Origin: a virus
DNA length: 23,710 nt
IMG/VR virus record: IMGVR_UViG_3300023179_000512
Span: 1 to 23,710 of that record
Direction: 5' to 3' (one strand)
Both the position numbers and the translations under genes were made by a program. Each line of letters begins with the position of its first letter. The stretch's first letter is position 1. Below, one piece after another: positions 1 to 8,270 of this stretch. The notes beneath the pieces were generated by a model. The model was given only the letters and a program-made list of their open reading frames with translations, did no database searches and had not been told where the DNA came from.

Positions 1-2
1 CA

Positions 3-2303
3 GATATTAAATCGATTGTTGAAAAACAAGTAGCTGAAATTTTATCTCGTTATCCCAATTTAGGCTTTACTGGAGGGGGTGGCGGTACCAATGCCGTACA
101 ATACGCTGAAGGTGGTACTATGCGTGGCGACCTTAATGTTACCGGTAAGTATCTATCTGGTGGTGTTGATATTTCTACGTTATTTGGTTCTGGCGGGGGA
201 GCTATTTCTGGAATTCCAGATCGTTTAATTTCTGGTTCTCAATCTCTTATTTTAAATACAGACGGTTCAATTAGTTTTCCAGATAACTTTATTACTGCAC
301 CAGACGGAGAAGTACTTAACATACAATCTGAAACAGTTTCACCTTCTTCATTCTCTAGAATCTCTCTTTCACCCTATGCTTTTTTTGCTTATGACAATGA
401 AGGTAATTCAATCTCTTTTGATGTTGTTGATAATACAATTGAGCTTATATCTCAAAATGAATATTCCTGGAAATTTAATAACCAAGGTGTTTTAGTTGGT
501 CCTGGTAATACCCTTACGGTTACTTCCTTAAGCTCTTTAGGAAAAATTTTATCAGGCGGTAAAGATTTATTAGATATATTCGCATTATCAGGTACCGGTG
601 GAGGAGGAACAGGAAGAGACGATGTTAACACAATTGTTATTTCTAATTCAGCAAATTGGAATACTGCTTACAACACAGCTACTGCTTATAGTTCGGTAAG
701 TTCTTCTTTTGCTACTATTACAGCTTTAAATTCTGTTTCTAGTCTTTTAACACCTTTAACTCTTACAAATACTTTAACAGGTCAGTTAGTTACAAATACA
801 ACTTTTAATAGTTATCGTACAAGTGTAGCAGCTTCTACAGCTACCTTATTACCTACGAGTATATATCAAAGTGCTTCTGGTAACTGGCAATCAACTTACA
901 CAACAGTACAAAGCAATTCCAGTAATTGGCAAAAAGCTTACGAAACTGCTACAACATATCAAAGTACCTCAGGGCAGTTTGCTTTATCAGCTCACGGATA
1001 CACACATTTAAATGTTAGTAAAGCATTTTTCTCCGGTGATATAACAACGCAACTTGCTTATGCATCTTTTTCAGGTACTTTAGTAGATGATATTACAATT
1101 ACTATTGTAGCAGATAATCCTGGAACTGCAGGTAACTCAGCTTATTTGTATTTTAATGGAAATACAAATGTTGATACTGCTATTTATGATTACAATCAAG
1201 ACAACCCCAGTAACACTATCACTTTAACGTCTGGGGACGGTCAGCTGACACCAGAAGCAGATCAAGAGGTATCGTTATCAGGCGGTATTGATTCAGAAAC
1301 AGTATATATTGTTATTAATGCAAATAATTACGGATCAGCTGGTAATAATATTTCTTTAACATTTGACGGCTCCACTACTATAGGTACTGCATTAACTGAT
1401 TGGAATTCTGCTAATCCATCAAATAAGGCCGGTTTAGGTATTGAAAGCGCTGGGGCGTATTATAGTTCTTTAATTCCAGATAGTTCAGTGGTTATAACTC
1501 TATCATCTGGAGTAGATGGAATTGATCCAGTTTTTAATCAAAATTTAAATACAACAGACACGGTAAGATTTAGCTCTATTCTTGTTGGTCTTGATAATGT
1601 TGATCCTAATAGCCCTAATAATAAATTACAAACAAGTTCTTTAACTGTTTTAGGTCAAGATGCTGAAGGCGGCGCCGTGCCTACAACAACTATTAAAGGT
1701 GGAATGTTCTTAGGAAAAGCAGATGGTTCCATAGGAATGTTAACAAATTCAAATAACTATTGGGGACCTTCTGTATTTGAATTTGCTGGTGTTAATGCAA
1801 ATGTATCTCAATATAATAATATATATTTTAACGCAGGTCTTTTTCCTCAGCTTTGGTTAAGTACGTCCGGAAACGTTGGTATACATACAGCTTATCCAAA
1901 TGAAAGACTGACCGTAAAAGGCAATATTTCAGCTACAAATACTGTTTATGCGAATAACTATTTGTCAGCAGGTGTTAATTTATTAGATATTTTTTCAGGT
2001 GGCGGTGGAGGAGGAGACCCAGCAGTCAACACTATTGTTTCTACAACTTCTGCTACTTGGAATAACACTACTACAATCGTTCAAAATAATTCTGCATCTT
2101 GGTTTGAACCTGTTAGAAGATTTGATTATGTAACAGTAGCTAATATTGATTATTCTTATTCTGGAACAGCTCCTTATGGAACATTTGAAACAAACCCAAT
2201 CTGGAAACTCACAAGACTAACCTATAACAATAACGGAACAATTTCAAACCAGGCTTCTGCTATAAATTCTTGGACTGGAAGGTTGACGGCCACTTACGTC
2301 TAA
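3..2303 (+). CDS. Tail-fibre-like structural protein, 5' end outside window
   Basis: The frame is open to the left edge, so the gene starts upstream; the ATG at 120 is internal to a GGTMRGDLNVTG repeat unit. The product is low-complexity and rich in Ser, Thr, Asn and Gly. A YLSGGVD-LLDIF motif followed by a glycine run occurs three times (about 150-200, 540-610 and 1960-2015), as do NSANW-type repeats. A tandem pair of about 70-residue domains lies at about 1085-1545, each with (T/S)AGN, an aliphatic stretch, FxG, W/YN..NPSN and (L)SGG. The last 50 residues form a compact YSGTAPYGT...WKLTRL module. This pattern is usual in distal tail fibres or virion decorations of marine phages; exact role and position in the virion are inferred. 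The next gene follows after 13 bases, suggesting one structural operon. Confidence 0.8.
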   Translation, partial: DIKSIVEKQVAEILSRYPNLGFTGGGGGTNAVQYAEGGTMRGDLNVTGKYLSGGVDISTLFGSGGGAISGIPDRLISGSQSLILNTDGSISFPDNFITAPDGEVLNIQSETVSPSSFSRISLSPYAFFAYDNEGNSISFDVVDNTIELISQNEYSWKFNNQGVLVGPGNTLTVTSLSSLGKILSGGKDLLDIFALSGTGGGGTGRDDVNTIVISNSANWNTAYNTATAYSSVSSSFATITALNSVSSLLTPLTLTNTLTGQLVTNTTFNSYRTSVAASTATLLPTSIYQSASGNWQSTYTTVQSNSSNWQKAYETATTYQSTSGQFALSAHGYTHLNVSKAFFSGDITTQLAYASFSGTLVDDITITIVADNPGTAGNSAYLYFNGNTNVDTAIYDYNQDNPSNTITLTSGDGQLTPEADQEVSLSGGIDSETVYIVINANNYGSAGNNISLTFDGSTTIGTALTDWNSANPSNKAGLGIESAGAYYSSLIPDSSVVITLSSGVDGIDPVFNQNLNTTDTVRFSSILVGLDNVDPNSPNNKLQTSSLTVLGQDAEGGAVPTTTIKGGMFLGKADGSIGMLTNSNNYWGPSVFEFAGVNANVSQYNNIYFNAGLFPQLWLSTSGNVGIHTAYPNERLTVKGNISATNTVYANNYLSAGVNLLDIFSGGGGGGDPAVNTIVSTTSATWNNTTTIVQNNSASWFEPVRRFDYVTVANIDYSYSGTAPYGTFETNPIWKLTRLTYNNNGTISNQASAINSWTGRLTATYV

Positions 2304-2316
2304 AATAAGTCTTATT

Positions 2317-2859
2317 ATGCAAGTTTTCGCTATAAAATCAGGAAACTGGTCTGATCCTACAATCTGGTGTTATCAGGTTGTTCCCGGTGTAGATGATATT
2401 GTATATAGTGCTGGAAAGGATATAGTTATAGATACAGATATTGCTTGTAGTCTAATAACAACTGATTCACCTATTGATGGTCAATTTTATGGTGGTACAT
2501 TTATTTTAGAGGATGAAATTACTTTTGTAGGAAACATTGCTGCTAAGACAAATACTTGTTTAAAATTCTCTGGTACAAATTCTACAATCATTGGAAGTAT
2601 ATCTGGAGGAGATGGTGGTTACATGGCTGGTGTTGAAAATTTAAGCTCTGGGACTTTAAATATTTTTGGTGAAGTAAGAGGAGGTAATGGAGGTTATAGT
2701 TACGGAATTAACAATACCTCTGCAGGTACTATAAATTTATCAGGCACTTCTTTATTAGGTCTTGGAGGTTACTCTTGGGGTATTTGGAATACAGGTTTAG
2801 GAAAAGTTTTTATAAATGGTCAAGAATATACCGGTGAAGGAGGTTTTATAAATGGCTGA
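2317..2859 (+). CDS. Short G8-like/beta-helix fibre paralogue lacking the C-terminal cap
   Basis: This 180-residue protein starts like the next three genes: a G-W-S-D-P-T-W motif, then P-G-V-D-D-I-V and G-K-D-I-V-I-D, the pattern of a G8-like N-terminal domain. Three to four glycine-rich coils follow (YGINNTSAGTINLSG type, about 23 residues each), as expected for a right-handed beta-helix. Unlike its neighbours it stops there and lacks the shared C-terminal region with RGQWPTAGN and PPASSVRLGT. It overlaps the following gene by 8 bases (ATGGCTGA). It could be a truncated paralogue kept for recombination, or a short accessory subunit. The role as a fibre or receptor-binding component is inferred from position and architecture. 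Confidence 0.75.
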   Translation: MQVFAIKSGNWSDPTIWCYQVVPGVDDIVYSAGKDIVIDTDIACSLITTDSPIDGQFYGGTFILEDEITFVGNIAAKTNTCLKFSGTNSTIIGSISGGDGGYMAGVENLSSGTLNIFGEVRGGNGGYSYGINNTSAGTINLSGTSLLGLGGYSWGIWNTGLGKVFINGQEYTGEGGFING

Positions 2860-4279
2860 TTATTGGCCAGCGGCAAACGGAAGCTGGAGCACTCTTAGTA
2901 ACTGGTTAACAGCTACAGGGGTTACTGCTGGGGTATTGCCAACTTCTACAGATGATGTATATGCGGATGGTAAAACGATTACTATAGATATTAGTACAAG
3001 AGTTAATTCTATAAGAACAACACAAAGAACTGGAGGAACTATAGGGGGTACATTTAATATTTCGAATAATATATCATTAACTGCTTCAGTGTTCGCTGGT
3101 TCTACGAGTTGCCTTGTTTTTAATTTAGCCTCTCCTAATAGTGCAACACTTGTAGGTAATGCTGTCGGGGGCTCTTCATCAGGAGCATCTGGGGTTGCAG
3201 TTTCAAATACAGGTACTTTAAATGTTGTTGGAAATCTTTCTGCGTCCGTTTTTAATAGAGGTTACGGGGGAGGCTTTTCTGCAGCAGGCACTTTAAATGT
3301 AGTTGGAGATATTGTTGCTAATTCAGGTAGTGGTACAGCAGCGTTTGGTGTTTTGGTTAACAGTTCTGGTACGTTAAATTTAACAGGTAACGCATACGGC
3401 TCTCGTCAAACAGCAACTGGTACCAACTTTAGTAGTGGTCTTGCAATAGAGACTACGCCTGGCTCTATAAGAGTTATTGGGGGAGTGTATGGTGGGGCAA
3501 CTGCATCGGTTTATGGAATTAACCTAGCTGATTTAGCAAATTCGAGTGTGAGTGTAAGTGGTATTATAGTAGGAGGTTCTGGTACAAACGCTCATGGCAT
3601 TAGCAATAGTAATTCAACAATAACTATTAATGTAACTGGAACAGTTTTAGGTGGAAGTGGTACTACTGCTTATGGTATTAGCCATGGAACAGCTAGTTCT
3701 GTGTATATTTACGGTACAGCTAAAGGAGGAATTACAGCCCCTGGTGTTAATAATTCATCAACAGGATTTTTGTATTGCACAAAAGTGGTAGGTAATGATT
3801 ACGGTCTAGGTTCTGCAGGAATAGGTAGTGTAGTTGGAGCAAGTAATTCACAAAACGGAAGAATGTATGTTGAGCAAGTTGAGTTTGGTATAAGAGGTCA
3901 GACTCCAATTACCGGGCCCGTTTATATACTTCCATCAAATCAAAATACATTAGTAGGTTATACAACAGCAACAGGGAGCACTGTAACATTTTATAACTCT
4001 TTATCAGTATCAGGGTTGATGCCTCCAGCAAGTTCTGTAAGACTAGGAACAGTTTATAATGTCGGTAATACAACAGGTACTATGGCAGTTCCTTCAGCTA
4101 GTGCTGTAGAATTTGGAGTACCTGTAGACAATACAGTTGGTGTAGCTGCTTTAACCCCTCAAACAGTTTGGGGATATTCTAGATTATCTGCAACTGATGT
4201 AGGGTCAATGGGTGATAGACTTCGTAATGCAGCTACAGCGCAATCTGTAGGAAGTCAAATAGCTTCATTTAATTTATAA
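2852..4279 (+). CDS. G8-like plus beta-helix fibre protein, paralogue 2
   Basis: A 475-residue paralogue. The N-terminus (about residues 1-70) carries YWPAANGSWSTLSNW, LPTSTDDVYADGKTITID and a GGTIGGTF stretch, matching the G8-like start of the downstream paralogues almost word for word. Residues of about 90-310 are beta-helix coils with repeated (T/S)G(T)-hydrophobic-x-V-x-G and YGI-N/S motifs. The C-terminal 150 residues hold the shared RGQTPITGPVYILPSN, PPASSVRLGT-YNVG and VPVDNTVG...QTVW cap. No signal peptide or membrane segment is visible. The start is chosen from the alignment with paralogues; it overlaps the previous stop. Likely an extracellular receptor-binding or decoration protein of the virion; host target unknown. 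Confidence 0.8.
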   Translation: MADYWPAANGSWSTLSNWLTATGVTAGVLPTSTDDVYADGKTITIDISTRVNSIRTTQRTGGTIGGTFNISNNISLTASVFAGSTSCLVFNLASPNSATLVGNAVGGSSSGASGVAVSNTGTLNVVGNLSASVFNRGYGGGFSAAGTLNVVGDIVANSGSGTAAFGVLVNSSGTLNLTGNAYGSRQTATGTNFSSGLAIETTPGSIRVIGGVYGGATASVYGINLADLANSSVSVSGIIVGGSGTNAHGISNSNSTITINVTGTVLGGSGTTAYGISHGTASSVYIYGTAKGGITAPGVNNSSTGFLYCTKVVGNDYGLGSAGIGSVVGASNSQNGRMYVEQVEFGIRGQTPITGPVYILPSNQNTLVGYTTATGSTVTFYNSLSVSGLMPPASSVRLGTVYNVGNTTGTMAVPSASAVEFGVPVDNTVGVAALTPQTVWGYSRLSATDVGSMGDRLRNAATAQSVGSQIASFNL

Positions 4280-4282
4280 TGT

Positions 4283-5608
4283 ATGGCAACTTATTGGCCT
4301 TCAGCAAACGGTCTTTGGAGCACTCTTAGTAACTGGCTTACTGCTACAGCTACTCAAGCAGGAACTTTACCTACTATTGCAGATGATGTTTATGCTGATG
4401 GTAAAAACATTTACATAGATATTAGTACTAGTGTTGCCTCAGTAAGAACTACAGCTCGTTCAGGTGGTGTTGCTGGTGGCAACTTTTACCCTAATAATAA
4501 TATTACTTTATCTGCTACAAATATTGTACCGGGAACTACAACTTGTATAACTTTTTTAAGCGCTTTTCCAAATACTTGTACAATAGTTGGTAATGTTTCT
4601 GGATCTAATACCACTGGTATTGTAGGTATTAATAACAATACCAGTGGTACAATGACTATATATGGAAGCGTTGAAGGGGGTCCAATAGGAGGAAATGCTT
4701 ATGGAGCATATAATGCTTCTACAGGCACTTTAACAATTTACGGAAATGTAAGTGGAGCAAGAGCAGTTACTGCAACAGGTTACGGTGTTTTTAATAATAG
4801 TATAGGTATTATTAATATTATAGGAAATTCATATGGGAGAGTTGCTGCTGGCCTTATAAACAATAGTACAGGTGTTATTAATATAACAGGTAATTGTATA
4901 GGTAGTTCGACAAACAATATTTATGGTTCTATTAATAATTCTTTTGGAATATTAAATATATTTGGAATATGTAATGGAGGCTCAGGTACTACCACTTACG
5001 GTGTTAATAATAATAGTGGTGGTACAGTTCAAATTTATGGCAATTCTTTAGGTGGTACAGGTGCGACAGCTTATGGAGCTAATAATAACGCAACCGGATT
5101 CATGTATGTTCAGGGAACCGCTATAGGTAACGGCTGGGGTCTAGGATCTTCTGGTATTGGAGGTGCTGCACCAGGAATTTTCGGATCTCAAACTGGAACA
5201 ACAATCATTCAAGGATTATCTTGTGGGGCTAGAGGTCAATGGCCAACAGCAGGTAATGTTTTTATATTACCTACTAATACCTCTACAACAACAATGTTTA
5301 CTTCTGCTTCTGCTGCACAAGTTCTCTTTACATCTCTTTCTACAAATATAGTACCACCAGCATCTTCAGTAAGACTGGGAACAAAATATAATTTAAATGA
5401 CTATACAGGCACGTGTGCTATACCTTCTATAAGTTCTGTACTACAAGGTGTAGCTGTAGATAATTCTATAGGTATTGTAGCTTTACAACCACAAACAGTT
5501 TGGAGTGTTCAGACAAGTGCTATAGATACAAATTCATTAGGAGGGAGGTTAAAAGAATCAGCAACAGTTCAAAGTTTTGGACAATTGTTGACAGCTTTTA
5601 ATATGTAG
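4283..5608 (+). CDS. G8-like plus beta-helix fibre protein, paralogue 3
   Basis: A 441-residue paralogue beginning three bases after the previous stop. The first 65 residues nearly repeat the preceding protein (YWPSANGLWSTLSNW, DDVYADGK, IDIST). Then come about eight coils of 20-24 residues built on the pattern YG-x-NN-S-x-G-x-hydrophobic-N-I-x-G-N, typical of a parallel beta-helix. The C-terminal cap carries GARGQWPTAGNVFILPTN, PPASSVRLGT-YN, AIPSISSVLQGVAVDN and QTVW, ending in LLTAFNM. Coil number and coil sequence differ from the neighbours while both ends are conserved, which suggests modular exchange of the helix part. Receptor-binding or decoration function is inferred. Confidence 0.8.
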   Translation: MATYWPSANGLWSTLSNWLTATATQAGTLPTIADDVYADGKNIYIDISTSVASVRTTARSGGVAGGNFYPNNNITLSATNIVPGTTTCITFLSAFPNTCTIVGNVSGSNTTGIVGINNNTSGTMTIYGSVEGGPIGGNAYGAYNASTGTLTIYGNVSGARAVTATGYGVFNNSIGIINIIGNSYGRVAAGLINNSTGVINITGNCIGSSTNNIYGSINNSFGILNIFGICNGGSGTTTYGVNNNSGGTVQIYGNSLGGTGATAYGANNNATGFMYVQGTAIGNGWGLGSSGIGGAAPGIFGSQTGTTIIQGLSCGARGQWPTAGNVFILPTNTSTTTMFTSASAAQVLFTSLSTNIVPPASSVRLGTKYNLNDYTGTCAIPSISSVLQGVAVDNSIGIVALQPQTVWSVQTSAIDTNSLGGRLKESATVQSFGQLLTAFNM

Positions 5609-5610
5609 TT

Positions 5611-7191
5611 ATGGCAAATATTAGAGCTACTAAAAATGGTGTTTGGTCAGATGCTACAGTCTGGTCCCCTAATGCTCCTACTTCCACAGATGATGTTTTT
5701 GCTTCAGGGTTTACTATCTATGTGGATCAAAACATACAAGTCTTATCTATTAATACAATTGGTACAACAGGTATAGGCGGCGGTGGAACATTTAGACCTA
5801 ATAATGGTGTGGTAATGACTACAAATGTTATATCTGGTTCTTCTACTTGTGTTACTTTTGCTAGTGCATCCCCTAATGCTTTTACTCTTGTAGGAAGTGT
5901 AACTGCTGGAAACGCTACGAGTATATACGGAATTAATAATTCCTCAACAGGGACAGTTAATATTATAGGTAACGTATCTAATGGCACAGGTGGTTCAACA
6001 TTTTGTATTGTTAACAATAGTACGGGGACAGTTAATATTACAGGGTATGCTTTAGGTAATAGATATGCTACTACTGGTTCCGGAACCGGAATTTATAATG
6101 TTACTTCTGGTGTCGTGAACATATATGGGGGTAGTTTCGGGGGTAGTTTAGCTAGTTGTACAGGTTCTCAAAATGCTAGCACAGGTACTATTACAATTTA
6201 CGGAACTGTAAGTGGTTATAGCGGAACAAATTCTTATGGGGCTATTAATAGTTCGTCAGGTATAATAAGGGTTTTTGGTAATGTATATGGAGGTCAAGGA
6301 ACAAGCACACCTGGTCTTGTTAATAACTCAACAGGCACAGTTGAAGTTTCTGGTAATGTTTACGGTTATGATTTTTCAAGAGCAGATTTAAATCAGCCAA
6401 TAGGAGGTTCTGGTAGTTATGGTCTTAGAAACGTTTCTACTGGTATAATATCAGTTACTGGTAACGTTTTTAGTGGTAATCAAAGAAGTGATTGTTGGGG
6501 AATACACAATGAGGTGGGTGGTTCTGTTACGGTTGTCGGTAACACTTACGGGGGCAACACTACAGATGCAGATGGCGCTAGAAATACCTCAACAGGCACC
6601 ATAACAATTTCCGGAAATGCTATTGGTGGAAATGGTACAACGGCTTATGGTGCAAGAAACGTCTCAACAGGTATTCTTAGAGTTAAAAGAGCTATAGGAA
6701 ATGATTGGGGATTAGGATATACTACAGCTGTAGGTGCTGCTCCTGGTGTATTTTCTTCAGCTCAAGGCTCTCAAACTTTTGTAGAAGAATTGCAATGCGG
6801 TTCAAGAGGTCAATGGCCAACAGCTGGTAATATATACTTTACACCAAATACAAAAGCTACTGCAATGTTTGAAACAGATACCTTTCAAAATTACACTTTA
6901 ATAGAATCAAATTCTGCTGATAATCTTCAACCACCTGTAAGCTCGGTAAGACAAGGAACAACCTATAATTTAGGACTTAGTACGGGTACTTGTATAATAC
7001 CTTCTACAAGTTCTGTAGCTTTAAATATTCTCGTAGACAATTTATCAGGTACTGCAGTCTTAACACCAACAAACGTTTGGAACATTTCTGCTTCTCAAAT
7101 AACTGATAGTCAGAGTTTAGGAGGAAGACTTAAAAATACTTTAACAGCTAATGCAGCAGAAAAAATAATAAATTCATTAAATTTTTCTTGA
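5611..7191 (+). CDS. G8-like plus beta-helix fibre protein, paralogue 4
   Basis: The longest paralogue, 526 residues, starting two bases after the previous stop. The N-terminal domain has the classic G8-like spacing (NGVWSDATVW, then PTSTDDVFASG and IYVDQNIQVLSIN). About ten beta-helix coils follow, with repeated NNSTGT-V-NI-GN and YGG motifs, including an irregular insertion (FSRADLNQP) near residue 255. The cap again holds SRGQWPTAGN, PPVSSVRQGTTYNLG, VDNLSGTAVLTPTNVW and a final LGGRLKN. It ends the structural block; the next gene is an unrelated hsp20 after 94 bases. A trimeric fibre or spike role is plausible because beta-helix phage proteins usually trimerise, but that is inference. Confidence 0.8.
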   Translation: MANIRATKNGVWSDATVWSPNAPTSTDDVFASGFTIYVDQNIQVLSINTIGTTGIGGGGTFRPNNGVVMTTNVISGSSTCVTFASASPNAFTLVGSVTAGNATSIYGINNSSTGTVNIIGNVSNGTGGSTFCIVNNSTGTVNITGYALGNRYATTGSGTGIYNVTSGVVNIYGGSFGGSLASCTGSQNASTGTITIYGTVSGYSGTNSYGAINSSSGIIRVFGNVYGGQGTSTPGLVNNSTGTVEVSGNVYGYDFSRADLNQPIGGSGSYGLRNVSTGIISVTGNVFSGNQRSDCWGIHNEVGGSVTVVGNTYGGNTTDADGARNTSTGTITISGNAIGGNGTTAYGARNVSTGILRVKRAIGNDWGLGYTTAVGAAPGVFSSAQGSQTFVEELQCGSRGQWPTAGNIYFTPNTKATAMFETDTFQNYTLIESNSADNLQPPVSSVRQGTTYNLGLSTGTCIIPSTSSVALNILVDNLSGTAVLTPTNVWNISASQITDSQSLGGRLKNTLTANAAEKIINSLNFS

Positions 7192-7223
7192 AAATTTTTA
7201 GCTAGAGAGAATAATTATTTTTG

Positions 7224-7254
7224 CCTTGGTGCTCAACTTATTGAGGCTAAGACT
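7224..7254. repeat. Left arm of inverted repeat flanking hsp20
   Basis: CCTTGGTGCTCAAC at 7224-7237 is the exact reverse complement of 7822-7835. GGCTAAGACT at 7245-7254 matches the reverse complement of 7807-7816 in 9 of 10 bases. The arm lies in the hsp20 leader, just before its ribosome binding site. It also holds a local hairpin (CTCAA-CTTA-TTGAG, 7232-7245), so local and long-range pairings compete. Confidence 0.85.
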
Positions 7255-7285
7255 CATAAACTCGCTTAGAAAAGGAGAACAAAAC

Positions 7286-7804
7286 ATGAGTACAATAACA
7301 ACATATAAAACCACTAACGGAACTGACTATACAGTTGGCAACGTTAGTTGGTCGCCAATGGAGAGCGTGGTCCGCCAGCTTCCTGCTCTCTTTAATGATA
7401 GCTGGCTAAGTGGTCTATTCGATGGAATAGACATACCTGCTAAGGCCTTTGACGTCCCGGGGGCACATTACCCCTATGATGTCAGGGTTCTTACAAATAA
7501 CGAAGGAGAAATCTATCGTTATGAACTCGACGTTGCGCTTGCGGGCGTCGGAAAAGACAACATTGGAATTAAAGTCCGTGACGGATCTTTAATTATCAGT
7601 GTTGATAAAGAACAGGTCGAACAAAAAGAACATATCAAATATGTTCGTAAAGGAATCAGCAAAAGAAAGACAACAATGTCATTTCACCTCGCTGAAAACG
7701 TAGATGTTAAAAACATCTCGTCAGAATACAAGGACGGTTTACTAAGAGTTTCCGTTCCTGTAAAGGTCCCCGAAACCTACAACGTAGATATAAGGGTTGA
7801 CTAA
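7286..7804 (+). CDS. hsp20: Small heat-shock protein, Hsp20/alpha-crystallin family
   Basis: A 172-residue ATP-independent holdase chaperone expected in the cytoplasm, where it may stabilise phage or host proteins; such genes are a recurrent feature of T4-like marine phages. The alpha-crystallin domain spans about residues 65-165, with the YELDVALAGVGKDNIGIKV strand region, SLIISVDKE, and the closing YKDGLLRVSVPVK motif that holds the conserved G-x-L. The start is ATG 7286, preceded by AAAGGAG at 7271-7277; an ATG at 7226 in frame lies inside the inverted-repeat arm and has no ribosome binding site. The gene uses more G/C-ending codons than its neighbours, which may reflect high expression or separate origin. 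Both flanks carry arms of a long inverted repeat. Confidence 0.93.
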   Translation: MSTITTYKTTNGTDYTVGNVSWSPMESVVRQLPALFNDSWLSGLFDGIDIPAKAFDVPGAHYPYDVRVLTNNEGEIYRYELDVALAGVGKDNIGIKVRDGSLIISVDKEQVEQKEHIKYVRKGISKRKTTMSFHLAENVDVKNISSEYKDGLLRVSVPVKVPETYNVDIRVD

Positions 7805-7806
7805 AA

Positions 7807-7835
7807 AGTTTTAGCCTTGAGGTTGAGCACCAAGG
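7807..7835. repeat. Right arm of inverted repeat flanking hsp20
   Basis: Three bases after the hsp20 stop. GTTGAGCACCAAGG at 7822-7835 is an exact inverted match to 7224-7237, and AGTTTTAGCC at 7807-7816 pairs with 7245-7254. The arm also forms a weak local hairpin (CCTTG/CAAGG) but has no U-tract. It contains the -35 element proposed for the next gene. Confidence 0.85.
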
Positions 7836-7851
7836 GCATTTCCTCTATACT
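7823..7851 (+). promoter_or_regulatory. Sigma70-like promoter for the 7858 gene
   Basis: TTGAGC at 7823-7828, 17-base spacer, TATACT at 7846-7851. Only six bases separate the -10 box from ATG 7858, so transcription would start at or next to the start codon (leaderless mRNA). No Shine-Dalgarno sequence is present. The -35 lies inside the inverted-repeat arm. Confidence 0.6.
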
Positions 7852-7857
7852 CAATTT

Positions 7858-8244
7858 ATGATTGAGTTTTATAAAAATAGCGGAGGGTCTCCTGATGAGG
7901 AGCGGAATGATTGTACTGTAAGGGCATTAGCTATTTCTACAGATATGCCCTATCATAAATGTTATATGGTTTTAGCTAATTTCGGTCGTAAACCTAATAG
8001 AGGAACAAATATTCGTAAATTTTTTAAAAACAATAGAACTGTTTTTCATTGTAGCTTTACTAAATTAAAATTCCGTAAAGCTATAACTCTCAATAAATTT
8101 ATAAAAAAATATCCAGAAGGTACCTTTTATGTTAGAAAATCTAAGCATGTCTTTGTAGTTAAAGATGGAGTGGCAATTGATATGTCAAAACCCAAAACAT
8201 ATTGCAGAATTACTGATGCCTGGGAAGTAAAACCGCTTGAATAA
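7858..8244 (+). CDS. Phage protein, possible papain/C39-like cysteine-peptidase fold
   Basis: A 128-residue protein of unassigned function. It shows an N-terminal NDCTVRALA motif (Cys19, followed by a helix), a GRKPNRGTN segment, and a later GTFYVRKSKHVFVVKDG motif with His about residue 99 and an Asp 8-10 residues after it (AIDMS). A Cys in an N-D-C helix followed far downstream by an H-V-x-x-V-x-D/G strand is the arrangement seen in C39/papain-like folds, so a peptidase or deamidase-like activity is possible; this is a motif reading, not a family assignment. It has no signal peptide or membrane segment. It sits between hsp20 and a phosphoribosyltransferase and probably has its own leaderless promoter. 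Confidence 0.75.
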   Translation: MIEFYKNSGGSPDEERNDCTVRALAISTDMPYHKCYMVLANFGRKPNRGTNIRKFFKNNRTVFHCSFTKLKFRKAITLNKFIKKYPEGTFYVRKSKHVFVVKDGVAIDMSKPKTYCRITDAWEVKPLE

Positions 8245-8264
8245 TATTAAAGTTTTATTAAAAT
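8237..8264 (+). promoter_or_regulatory. Sigma70-like promoter for the phosphoribosyltransferase gene
   Basis: TTGAAT at 8237-8242 (overlapping the previous stop), 16-base spacer, TAAAAT at 8259-8264, then six bases to ATG 8271. No ribosome binding site is visible. This is the same leaderless geometry as at 7858 and 13960. Confidence 0.5.
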
Positions 8265-8270
8265 ATTGAC

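Noticed and set aside
5157-6017. Extra frames inside the beta-helix genes
   Set aside because: Low-complexity repeats keep alternative frames open; the translations are biased and unstructured.
2640-7000. CRISPR array or diversity-generating retroelement from the repetitive look
   Set aside because: The repeats are degenerate protein-coding coils in frame; no regular DNA repeat-spacer pattern, reverse transcriptase or template repeat is present.
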